From assembly GCA_003427395.1 (NCBI GenBank), contig BFEA01000001.1, positions 12,269,504-12,333,503 on the forward strand: DNA of 64,000 nucleotides, read 5' to 3'. This stretch comes from Chara braunii. Lineage: Eukaryota; Streptophyta; Charophyceae; Charales; Characeae. Numbering within the stretch: position 1 is the first letter of the stretch; each line of letters starts with the position of its first letter. The notes beneath the pieces are model-generated. The model did not search any database. It had not been told where the DNA came from and saw only the letters and a list, made by a program, of their open reading frames with translations. The translations under genes were made by a program, and so were the position numbers. Below, piece after piece: positions 32,799-42,660 of this stretch.

Positions 32799-33706
32799 AT
32801 AAACGGACACTGCGCAACGCGCCAATCTACCGGAACGTTTTAACCCTGCACATCGGCCTATCGACCGAACCGTCGACCGCCAACCTCCACGCCCACCGCG
32901 CAACTATACCGAATCATGCCGTCGTCGACGTCGTCCCCTGCATGCATGCGCTAGCCATAGGTAAGTGCATTAGCCAACGAGACATAATCTTTTTAATCCC
33001 TATTTAATCAGGAGAAGAGTTCCGCCCGGCGATCACGCCGACTCTTCGGTCATCAACAAAAAGATCACGAGCGCCTTAAATCCGCACGCCCACACACTCT
33101 TTATTCTAGTCAACCACCAAGCCGTCGTAAGCCACAGACGACGACGCACCTCGCGCGGAATACTTAAATTTTAAACCAAGCCTATTTTCTGTCGCATGCA
33201 AAAACCAGGGCGGATACCCTTGTAAGGGTATTCGCGCCGACACAGGTCTTATAATGTTTTTGCTATGATTTAGAACAATGAAGATCATGCAAATAATAAT
33301 TATGAATTTCAAATATGTCATGCATATATTAACTTTATCAATTTACAAATTTTGAGAACTGTGACAAGATCATCAAGAAGCATACTCTCAAGCAAAATCA
33401 ATGCAAACAAATCAGGATAGACTGACTCAAGGCAAAAAAAGATAAATTAGGGAAGGTGAAAACTCATTATAATCTTAGAAAATACAGATGAAAAGACATA
33501 GCCAACACTCGTGAAGATTCCTCACTCATCCCTCTGAAGTCTCATCCTCAACCTCTCGTTTGACTATGCATTTCTTGAGCCTTGAGTTGTATACGTACTT
33601 CCTGAGATTGTGCCATAGAAACATAGAGCCACATGTAGCCTGCAAGTTCTAAATATGTTCATTCGAGACTAAAGACACGGAAGTCAAGCATGATACAAAA
33701 CTCCTC

Positions 33707-34027
33707 CTATAGAGTTGGAAGATATGGCTTGGATAACATCCCTCGTCTTAGATGTCGATACTCTAAGGGTTCGGTCACTGCCTCGTGGTCGATCTCTGCA
33801 AGTGAGATATACCTCTTTAGCAAATCAACCAGGTCACCCCAACAACAGTCATCTGTGATAAGGAAGGGAACCGAAGGCCTATGATAGTCTGCATAGAGCT
33901 TGGGTCCGAAGCTACGGATTAACTTTGCTCCACTCTCATCAAATTCACGCTCTCTTTCCTCTAGATATTTGGCAGTTGAGATCCAGACTGAATCAAAGTG
34001 TTTATGGGTCTCCTTGCCTTTCTTCAC
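33707..34027 (-). pseudogene. Family B protein fragment, C-terminal part (unrecognised)
   Basis: 106 codons in the minus strand: KKGKETHKHFDSVWISTAKY, then LEEREREFDESGAKLIRSFG and VPFLITDDCCWGDLVDLLKR. Copy 1 (14,860-14,600) encodes recognisably the same sequence with stops, for example LRREREsLT and SDLVDL. Protein-level similarity between two diverged copies suggests a once-functional gene. It continues upstream on the minus strand as INDLRIYVKK after stops near 34,050. I do not recognise the family. Confidence 0.45.
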
Positions 34028-34064
34028 ATATATCCTTAAGTCATGAATAGTACCTCATGCAAAC

Positions 34065-34734
34065 TCATTGAGGACAACGAAGATTAACATATTTTATTGT
34101 TTGAAATCGACTGCACTGACATATTGATTCTGGAGAATCATTCGAAGCATTCTGGTTGATATTAGTCAATATAGACTCATCGACTGGAAAAGACTGAAAT
34201 GTATTAATGTGCAAAGGTCGATACTGAATTTGGTCGCAATGTCTTTTAATAAAAATTATGTCCGATTGATGTTGATCCTTGAGATAATTAGAATGACTGA
34301 ATAACGATTGATATTGATCGAAAATTACCGACAACTCCTTAGATGGCTTAATGTTGTTGAATTAACAAGGTACTGAATGTTGATCACTTGATAGCAGAGC
34401 ATTGATAAACGACACAGATTATTAAATGACACTTGACGATAAGTGCATTGGCAAAGGCTTTGAGAAAAAAGTCTGAACACTTTTACACTTTTTCGAACTT
34501 CACCCTGGCTTGCTCGGTCATTTCTAGGGAAGAGTAGACACTGTACGATTTTTCGTTTGACCCATGAAAGAAGATCACATACTCTATGAACTTCTGGTCC
34601 TTCACTAGCCCGAGTGCCCTTCCCCTCATCAATTTTACACAGAACAACACGTCATCAATAACTCGACACCCACAATTTTCAATTCTATCTCGGTAGAGAG
34701 TGACAGACATAACAAGAATATCCTTACTATGCAT
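34065..34734 (-). pseudogene. Family B protein fragment, N-terminal part (unrecognised)
   Basis: Two minus-strand pieces: 34,734-34,483 (TLYRDRIENCGCRVIDDVLF, KLMRGRALGLVKDQKFIEYV, FHGSNEKSYSVYSSLEM) and 34,334-34,065 (FPVDESILTNINQNASND). Copy 1 has the counterparts KFIEYIIY and the VLTSLNQIAF region at 15,760-15,000. Together with 33,707-34,027 these form a broken protein of at least 300 residues. No catalytic motif is evident. Confidence 0.4.
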
Positions 34735-36024
34735 AACTCTCCCTTATATCTGGCTATCAGAACTTGTGAAATAATCAACTGAGAATGAAGAATCGTTTCC
34801 TTTGCCTTGTTGCCTAAGGACACAAAAATAAAGGTGTTGTTGATGGTCACACTTAAGATCAGTTATTTGGTTTCTCAACTGACAACTAACAAACCTCTAT
34901 TTGACAAACATTATAACGTCGAGGCTCTCTGCTCTCGTATGTACTTGAGGGCTTGACAAAGTCGTTCACAGTTGGACTCAATAGGAGTTGCATAACTCTC
35001 AACCCCATACAACTATTGTCATGTCCTGCATGTGTATTGCATGGTGGTGTTGCATAACAGTCTCATTTATGTTAATCAGACTAGTTGAATTACTGAAAGG
35101 CTAATAATGATTTGAGGGACAACCTACGCTCGAGTATTATACATCATATCACTAAATAGTATAGAGAGTACCACAGGTTGCTATTTCAAGTTTGTGTACG
35201 TCACAAGAAAGAATGACGGGGCGTTCTCTTTATTCGTATACGACACACGGTTTTCAAGTGTAACAGTTCTTAGACTGAGCGGCAAACGCTGGGCTTAAAA
35301 TTAAAATCAATGCTAACATCTAGTGAAAAGAACTAATAGGTGTGTGATTGGGTGTTAAGTGTTAATCCTGTTCAAAACAGTGCCACACATACACCACTCC
35401 AGATCTCACTCACAACATACAAACCCGGATAAGTTTTCGGAACTTTTCTCACAGACAGACATTGTTGTGAATAATGCAAAGGTCATCGCTAATAGCGAAC
35501 ATCAACCTCGTAGTGCGCTGAGTACAACAATTAGAGTATCTCACTTGAGTAATACACTATCACCTATAATAATTGCTTGCTTATAAATTGTTCACTCGAA
35601 AAACGAGAGGGAAAGACATTTGGACGCAGCTAGCTTAACCAATCTGTGAGCTTATGTGTTGAGCTTACCAAATTTCGAACCATAGGCCAAATTTTTCAAG
35701 GATTTAAAAGTTAACTTTAAATGTTTTAATCAGATGTACTCGAACAAAGAGGCTTGATCATTAGTTGGATATATATCAACTCCCATCGAAACGAATCTGT
35801 TATTTTTCAGATTTTGTCATCGGAGTTTAAAAAATGACTCAAGTAATACATAAGAACTAGTTAATTTACTCATTGGGTAGTCAACATGCCCTTTTTATTC
35901 TGCTTGTCAAGCATGAGGTTTATAATTTGAAAATTGATAATCCCCATTCTGACCCACTTTCCTCATAATAATTGTTCGCCTTCCCGTCCAATGATTAATA
36001 CTAAAACAAAAAGAAAAAAAAGAA

Positions 36025-36025
36025 A

Positions 36026-36060
<35 letters not shown>
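36025..36060. repeat. (AAT)n microsatellite
   Basis: About 12 AAT triplets within family B copy 2. Confidence 0.97.
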
Positions 36061-36064
<4 letters not shown>

Positions 36065-37510
36065 TTGAGAGGAAGGAACTTAGTATTTAGCAACAGTAAT
36101 CTTATCTGTCAAATTTGCCATTGTCCACTGATCGCCGCCTCAGTGAGTCGTCCATTCTCCCTCTTTCCATTCATGTGCCGCTTGGTTATATCCAATATGT
36201 GTGAATCCCAAATACAACTAATATCCTTATCATCGAACTTCAAAATGATGATGTGTTATCTTGGACTAGACATCCCACTTATTTGAAAGTAGTTGGACGA
36301 GAGCAAAGAAACACAAGGGCTATTGACTTCTCAAGAAAGAAGGGGATAAATTGAGACGATCTACAAAACAGATTTCATACACAGTTCACTCCCCAACTAA
36401 TGACGAGGATCGTGAGTCACGGAGATGTACTTCATAGAATCGGTCTGCAGCATTGACAACATTCAACTAACTCTCAATGCACCCATCTTTGCTAATCTTC
36501 TACAATCGTCGCACAAAGATTATCTCATAGAATAACATATGACCACGAGCTAGCATAAGCGAAAGGGCAAGCGATGTGAGTGCATAGAGCAAACGGTAGT
36601 GAGTCCATTGTACCCTCAATCCCCAAACTTAACAAACATGGAACTTCTTTTACATGTGACTTTAACGGTGGAAAAATAGATGTGTCCCCCACACACCTCT
36701 TACAGTTATCTCATAGTCTTTAGTCCCTTACTGCGGACTGAACTCGTTAGCGAGACGATGAAACCAACTGTAGTGAATAATACAACACATTAGCTCTTGT
36801 CTCACATGCGGTAACTAAATAATACACTTCCTCCCGTCTCACGGTAACAAGGATAATACTAATAGAGTTGAGTGACATAAATCGAATAAAGCTCAAATGA
36901 TGTTGACGGTCTCCTCCCCCAACTCTTTCCGTATTAAAACATGTTCTCATGCTTGCCGGTGATAACCAACCGGACTGTCGGTGATTGTTTACTTGATCGT
37001 ACCGCTTATACCATGACCTCGTTGTTATCTCACTGTTTTATACATCAGTCTCCTTTTCTCCATTTCAAGGATGTACGTGTTGACACTGACCACACTAAAG
37101 AGTTGATGACGTCAACAATCCAGCATGTCCACAGAGAAGTCTCACTTCCCGAAGAGTTAATTCATACTATCAGTCATCAGCTCTACACATCCAAACTTGA
37201 CTTCACTACTAGAGATGAAGATAATATGGCGCACCAAGGTGAGTGACACTGATAATTCAAGAGAAGTTGACATCAACAAAGAGTTCTCTTGTAAAGCACG
37301 TACTAAGGTCTGACTTTTCCCCTTCACGCTTACCCCATACACACTCACACATGCCCACACCTCCTCGCTGGTCTCTCCTCATGCACTATTCTCTGCATAT
37401 GCAATGTATAGTACATTGTCACACTATTTACACATAGGCTGCACTATGAGTGTGCGCAGAGCCTTTCACATCTCCTCGCTCAGAAAAACTGAGGTGACGA
37501 CAACAAACCC

Positions 37511-38423
37511 ATGCGCGAGTGAGTGTCTGTTCATACCATGGTGAAATCAAAATAGGAGATGATCGTAGGTGCATGGCATATATCCTAGGTAAGTGGCGTT
37601 CGTCGTGTCATGCAGATCCAGTCTCTCTTCTGATATTAGTCGTCCCCCTTGTTTGCAACCGCGTAGCGGTCTTAACTCTTCTGCTCCTTCGAGCTGGTCC
37701 TTGGGCCATCATCCACCAACTCTACTGGCCCCGCCGGTGGGTGGCCTCGTCGCCGTTGCTCCCGCCCATGCCAAAATTGGGTCTTTGCATCCAAGTCACT
37801 GGCCTCGCTCTCGGCCTTCGAGTCGAGGTCTAGGCGTCGGTGCTCTCGCTCGCGGTGCCCATGGAAGATTATGTCTCATGATATGAGACAATCACTTGTA
37901 CCTCTGCTGTGACACTATCCCGCCTGCACCGCCTCTTAGCTTGATTCTTAACCACTTTGATCACCTCCTCATCCCCTCTCTCATTCCTTGTGTGTTTATT
38001 TTTAATCTCGCCTCCTGGTTGTAGCGAATGTAATCTAAAATAGTCGTAACCATAGGTCCCTCCTTTGCCTCTTGTTCCCATCTCCAGATAAACTGGAGGT
38101 ACTTTGGCTGATAGCCGTGCAATCCATTACGACAGGCCATAGCCGCACCTCTTTCGAAATAGGAGGAACTTACCCACTCGCTAAGAAGAAGGCGTAGTCT
38201 AAGCGACTCATCTCCCTGTCCTGCTATTCCGATTTTCCAACCACGTGAATACGACAAACTCTCCGGCGTGTATCTACTGTCCAATAGCAATTGACTCGCC
38301 CTCCTCTCTCTTTATAGGATAACTATATACCATGATCCCTGCATTCTAAATAAAGTATTAAAAAAAAAAAAACATTTTTAAGACTATAATTAAAATTTGG
38401 CTTTACTAAAATAATATCATAAC
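37511..38423. other. No gene seen
   Basis: Mixed-composition sequence with a GC-rich stretch at 37.66-37.86 kb. Open frames on both strands overlap one another and show no recognisable domain. Confidence 0.4.
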
Positions 38424-38437
38424 TAATAATAATAATA

Positions 38438-38484
<47 letters not shown>
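38424..38484. repeat. (AAT)n microsatellite
   Basis: About 20 AAT triplets with one GTA interruption. Confidence 0.97.
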
Positions 38485-38486
<2 letters not shown>

Positions 38487-38579
38487 AAGAAAGGAAACGT
38501 CCTCTAGACCCAAAGGTCTCTTGAACGGGCGACAACCTCAATCGGTACTCCCTGTCCCTTTTATTTAGTCTAAAAAGGA

Positions 38580-39195
38580 GCAGGCGTGGTGCAGTGGTCC
38601 TATCACGGGATAATATTCAATTTCTTCCCTTCTTCAAAAATGATCTTCATACTACCTCGAACGAGTACCCGTGTCTGATGGCAAGGAGGGGGCTTATGAA
38701 CTTACATGGGGGGTGATAAGCCTCCTACCAAAGATGTCGCGGGTTGCCCCTTCTTTGAGGTCCTTGCGGCGCAACTCCTAGCAAATATCGCCAGCGGTAA
38801 TTGAGATGCAAATGATCAGACCAGTCTAGTTCACCCACTTATAATCACGATCCTGAAGACGGAAATGACAAGAGGGGAACTAGAAGTAGCCTAAAATAAA
38901 ATTAAGGGAAATAGTAAAAGAAAAGAAAAAAAATATGTAGCGCCACAATCACTTCAGACGTTCCGATTAAGCGAGACCGCGGTATGAAAAATGGCGCTTC
39001 CAATTCCCTTTGTCCTTTTCCTTTTTTTATTTTTTTCCTTTTCTTTGTATTTTCTTTTCACTCTGATTGGGACTATCCGACTTATCCCATAACTCGACTA
39101 AAGGGAACTCGACACGCTGTGGAAAAGACTACGTCGGTCCTTTTACCTTTGCGTCCCTGGACGAGCCCGACGGCTACCACGGGCGCAGGCCAGTA
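38580..39195. other. Non-coding stretch with one long hairpin
   Basis: GTGGTGCAGTGGTCC at about 38,590 is weakly A-box-like, and a possible B box (CTCGAACGAGTACCC) follows about 60 bp later, too far for a normal tRNA. AGGAGG-GGCTTAT pairs with ATAAGCC-TCCT around 38,686-38,748. No gene. Confidence 0.35.
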
Positions 39196-40067
39196 GTGCT
39201 CTGCTGTACAGCAGGGCGCCTTGCATGGACCAAAGAAAAGTCCAGTGGCGCACCCCTTTTCGTTTGCTAGCAAAAACGTCAACCAGACTCAGGCCAAGAA
39301 CAGACCACACAAATATCGGGTTTCCCACGTTGCTGAGAGTCGAAGATGAGGTGTGTCTGATACACGGCGGAGGGGTGAGACACCGCTGTCAGGACAGAAA
39401 GCCTGACAAGGGTATCTGCCCTGTATTTTCAATGTCGGACGTGGTCCGAATTCTGATGAAAGTTTTGTAAGGTTTGGTATGATGAAATAAAAATACTGCT
39501 GGAATATTCCGACTCGTCTGGGATTTGAATGAAATTTAAAATTTTACCCAGTCGTCCATCTGCCGACATATATAACGACAAGGGTAGACGGCATAAACAG
39601 ACACTCTTACGTTAAAACAAGGCCGAAGAGAGAAATGGCAGTGAAAACACTAAAATAAATATTATCTTGACCAAAATTTGGTCGCACGGCTGTTAAGTCG
39701 CACGATTCAGGACCTAAGTAGGCTCGAAAGGTCGACCTCGTTAGAAAGGGCGGTCGCGTTAGAAATAGGGCCGCGACGTGGAGAAAGTAGGGGATTTTTT
39801 TTGTTGGACCACGGGGTTTACTCCGTACAAAGAGCCAATGTCGTATCCGCAGCCTAAAAGGCTGTCCGCGACACATTTAGGGTGAGTCGCCCGATGGATG
39901 GGCGGCAGCGTGAATGCTGCGGGACCAGGAGGCCGCCGTGCCGACATTGGCACAACTGGCTTTGAGAAAGGGGGCCGACGAAGCCTGCCTATGGCCATGG
40001 CTAAGTAGCCTGCTGGGCTGCTACGCTTCATATAGAAGGGTAGCAGGCTTAGCTTCCGTGAAAATGA

Positions 40068-40263
40068 GCTACTAGTAGCCCAGTAGCTTACCGTGTCAAA
40101 CTCTTATCGTGTAGATACTGGGATCGAAACCGACAAGCCCTACTAGGTGCAGCTCCTTTTGGAGCTGCCTTTTCGCACGCGCGGCCGAGATTGGCCACGC
40201 GAGATTAGCATGGCCCCTGCGCAAGGATAACACGCACGAATCAAGAAAATGGTAATTTTTTTT
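40068..40263 (+). ncRNA. tRNA-like head fused to U6 snRNA sequence (copy 1)
   Basis: From 40,203 the sequence AGATTAGCATGGCCCCTGCG, then CAAGGATAACACGCACGAAT, matches the 3' two thirds of plant-type U6 snRNA almost base for base. It ends ATGGTAA plus eight T residues (40,256-40,263), a Pol III terminator. The upstream U6 part is altered: a stem GCAGCTCC/GGAGCTGC at 40,149 stands where the U6 5' stem would be, and ACAGAGA is lost. In front lies a tRNA-like stretch with an A-box-like TAGCCCAGTAG (40,076) and a B-box-like GGATCGAAACC (40,121). Either a decayed tRNA-U6 retroposon or a pseudogene pair. Not expected to act in splicing. Confidence 0.75.
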
Positions 40264-40760
40264 ATCGATTCCCACGGGGAATCGAAGTCAGGTCTGTGTA
40301 TCAGCAAGAGGGGGAGGGATGTCAGTGAGGCGTGGCCCTGTTCTCTATGGCTGTGGGCTTATGCTAACAGCATAAAAATATACATAAAAATATATGTATA
40401 AAAAAAACAAAAAAACAAAAAATGAGGCAACTACCTCGTGAGGGACAAAAGGAAGGATAGCCTTTTCGGGCTGTATAGGAGCAGGACCAACTCCCCATTC
40501 ATAAAAGCCACGAATATTCGTGGCCGCGAGATCTAGAATCTCGCGGCTCACGACGCGCGCGTGGGAATGAGACTGTAGGAGTTGGCTGGAAGGAGAGAGA
40601 GAGGAGAACGTGGGAGTTGGGAGAAGGAGGTCCTACTCCTCCCAACCTGCCAACTGCCCTCCCCGTTATCAGGGGAGGGCAGAGAAAAGTGATGGGAGGA
40701 CTGTTCGATGCAACTGCATGAACCTGGCCGAGAGAATGGCCAGGCACATGCAGTTCGACT

Positions 40761-40762
<2 letters not shown>

Positions 40763-40796
<34 letters not shown>
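40763..40796. repeat. Poly-T tract (34 T)
   Basis: Uninterrupted T run inside hairpin array V; it could be a retroposon tail in reverse orientation. Confidence 0.95.
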
Positions 40797-40797
<1 letters not shown>

Positions 40798-41239
40798 TGA
40801 GGACACGTGTCCTCACGTGGTGGTACCTCTGGCAGAAGGTGCCTGAGGTAACTGTTAGGCTCCCGTTTTTAGAGGGAGCCTGGAAATGGAGGAGTCATAA
40901 AAGGAAAAAGGCCAAGAACAGCCTTTTCCTCGATGTATCTGCCCTGGAAAAAAAATCCAAATACATCAAACTATAAGGGGTTGTATCTCTTCAACCCCTT
41001 ATCAGAAAAATAAAAGAAAAACTGTTTTGAAAATGTCAGGACCTCAGCTATCTCGTGAAATTCCGAGATAACTGAGGAAAATAAAAGAAAAAGAAAAATA
41101 GGGCAGTTAAAGGAACTGCCCCACACTAAGGCTGTGGATGTGGTGCGGCCACAGTTCGCCCTGGATCTTGGCCAGATCAAGGGCTCACTGTGAGCCTGCG
41201 ATTTCGCCTGGGGGCTGGACTGACGTCCATCCCTCCTCG

Positions 41240-41252
41240 GCCACTATAAAAC
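41240..41252 (+). promoter_or_regulatory. TATA box after hairpin array V
   Basis: CCACTATAAAACAGG lies about 10 bp past the last hairpin. Together with the array it looks like the U3 promoter of a plus-strand LTR element. A start site about 30 bp downstream is expected but not shown. Confidence 0.55.
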
Positions 41253-41559
41253 AGGCAGCTAGCCCCCATCTGCCACACAAAGCACCCGTGATGCCAGTGT
41301 GTGACGAACACATTTGAGTGTTGCTGGTTGCTGGAGGTGATGCCTGAGGCAACGTAGGAGGAGGCTGGAGTTCTGCAGAGGAGTCCGAGGAGAGGAGCTG
41401 GGCAGCCATAGCCAAGACAGGGAGCACTCTGCTCCCCTCCCCTCTGGCTGGTGCTGGTCCCACGGGACTGACCCAGGGACGCTGCGGGACTACGACAATA
41501 CGGCGTTGTGGAATTTGGGCCTCGGGCCCAAATTTTACTAATTTCGGCTAGCCATTTTT

Positions 41560-41950
41560 CCGCTATAGTGGAGAAACGCTGCCGAAATTTTACAGCGGCC
41601 ACAAGGCTTTTCACGGCGGCGATGTGGAAACGCTGGCGGATTTTTACTGCGGCGCCACTAGTTTTAGTGACGGTGGTACGAAAGTGCTGCCGGATTTTTG
41701 CTACGGCGGCACTAGTTTTAACGACGGTGGTGCAGAAGCGCTGCCAGATTTTTGTTGTGGCAACACTAGTTTTAACAATGGTGGTACGGAAGCGCTGCCG
41801 GATTTTTGCACGGCGACACTAGTTTTAATGGCGGTAGTGCGGAAGCGCTGCCGGATTTTCGCTGTGGCGGCACTAGTATTAACGGCGGTGGTGCGGAAGC
41901 ACTGCCGAATTTTTTTGCAGCAACGGCACTGGTTTCACGACGGTGACGGC
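41560..41950 (+). repeat. 54-bp tandem repeat
   Basis: Units start ACTAGTTTTA at about 41,657, 41,711, 41,765, 41,818 and 41,872, with degenerate units before and after. The core is GCGCTGCCGGATTTTTG. Since 54 is a multiple of three, one plus-strand frame reads an 18-residue repeat (GGTEALPDFC-G-TSF), but a 53-bp unit breaks it. It lies in the presumed transcribed part downstream of the TATA box. Confidence 0.85.
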
Positions 41951-42660
41951 AGTATTTTTGCACTTGGCGGCGGCTGGGCATTGGCGCAGGGAAGGTGCCA
42001 CTAAAGTGATGTGTTTTTGAAGCGACGTGGACGTGACGACGCAGTAACGTGGTGACGGTAAAAGCAAGTGGATGCGACACTTACTGAAAAAGTAATTGTA
42101 GGGTTGTTGTAACAGGTGGTCACCACAAAAGAGTGGTGTGGATCACCTTACTGACGACTTGCCGTAATAAAGTTTTGAAGACAAGAGTTTGTACGACTTT
42201 TTGAGTGAACCTCAAGGTCAGTGGTCAGTCAGTTTGACTCAGACCCCTTTACGCCAGTGTGAAACCGCACTTTGCTTGACCTTGTTTCTTTGAATATTCA
42301 CTGAAAGGTAGAGGAAATGTGTGTTTGCGTGTGTGAATGTGAGTCTGACCTGAGTTTGGGTTTTCATTGTTTTTCTTCTGAACTTGTCGTCTAATCTGAC
42401 TGCAGGTGTGGCTTAGTGAAACGAGAGTGGGTTTGACCCTGAGATGGTGAATGTTTGGTTGCTCTCACATTTCCATCCTTGTATGTATAAGTCAAACTGA
42501 AAGAGAAAGAAGACGACATAAAATAAAGCGATTACAAAGAAGAAAAGTCTGAATGGACATAGATTTTCTCCCTAGGTCACCTGTTCTTTCCCGAATGACC
42601 TCTCCGTCTATGTCTGTCTGTCTGAATGACTTTTTCTTCTGTGATCCTTCTTTTCTTCAT
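41951..42660. other. No gene seen; presumed leader downstream of the TATA box
   Basis: Non-coding sequence linking the 54-bp repeats to the unrecognised frames that begin near 42.7 kb. Confidence 0.4.

Larger units (their letters stand above)
29392..33242 (+). mobile_element. Element C, copy 1 (LTR-like, non-autonomous?)
   Basis: Mostly GC-rich non-coding sequence. Its right part, 32,600-33,242, matches 46,480-46,013 on the opposite strand, including about 46 identical bases up to a terminal GCGCCGACA. Ending in CA is typical of LTRs. Within it: a TATA-like TTTATAAGG near 29,628, a tRNA-like fold (29,689-29,764), a tandem repeat with hairpins (31,055-31,480) and a short conserved frame (32,556-32,798). 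I see no RT or integrase. It may be a non-autonomous LTR element or a solo LTR; the left boundary is a guess. Confidence 0.45.
33246..37510 (-). mobile_element. Unknown repeat family B, copy 2
   Basis: Starts with GTCTTATAATG, matching the start of copy 1 at 14,110, and begins directly after the end of element C. It carries better preserved minus-strand frames (34,734-34,483 and 34,027-33,707) than copy 1. The rest (34.9-37.5 kb) is AT-rich and aligns only loosely with 15.8-19.2 kb. It includes an AAT microsatellite at 36.03 kb. Family type unknown. Confidence 0.6.
39201..41229 (+). repeat. Hairpin array V: more than 30 different hairpins end to end
   Basis: Nearly every 30-60 bp forms its own stem, with no shared sequence. 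Strong examples: GACCAAA/TTTGGTC (39,669), AGCCTGCT/AGCAGGCT (40,007/40,042), GCTACTAGTAGC (40,068), GCAGCTCC/GGAGCTGC (40,149), TCGATTCCC/GGGAATCGA (40,265), GCCACGAATATTCGTGGC (40,507), CCGCGAGAT/ATCTCGCGG (40,524/40,538), CTGCCCTCCCC/GGGGAGGGCAG (40,654/40,672), AACTGCATG/CATGCAGTT enclosing CCTGGCC/GGCCAGG (40,712-40,755), GTGAGGACACGTGTCCTCAC (40,797), AGGCTCCC/GGGAGCCT (40,857), ATAAGGGGTTG/CAACCCCTTAT (40,973), CCTCAG-TATCTCG/CGAGATA-CTGAGG (41,042-41,077), GGGCAGTT/AACTGCCC (41,101), GGCTCAC/GTGAGCC (41,182). It ends just before a TATA box. Confidence 0.85.

Noticed and set aside
37519-37886. Two overlapping plus-strand frames over a GC-rich stretch
   Set aside because: Frames overlap each other and lack any recognisable domain or homologous copy in the window.
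38580-38660. tRNA gene or SINE head (GTGGTGCAGTGGTCC)
   Set aside because: The nearest B-box-like motif is about 60 bp away and no cloverleaf can be drawn.
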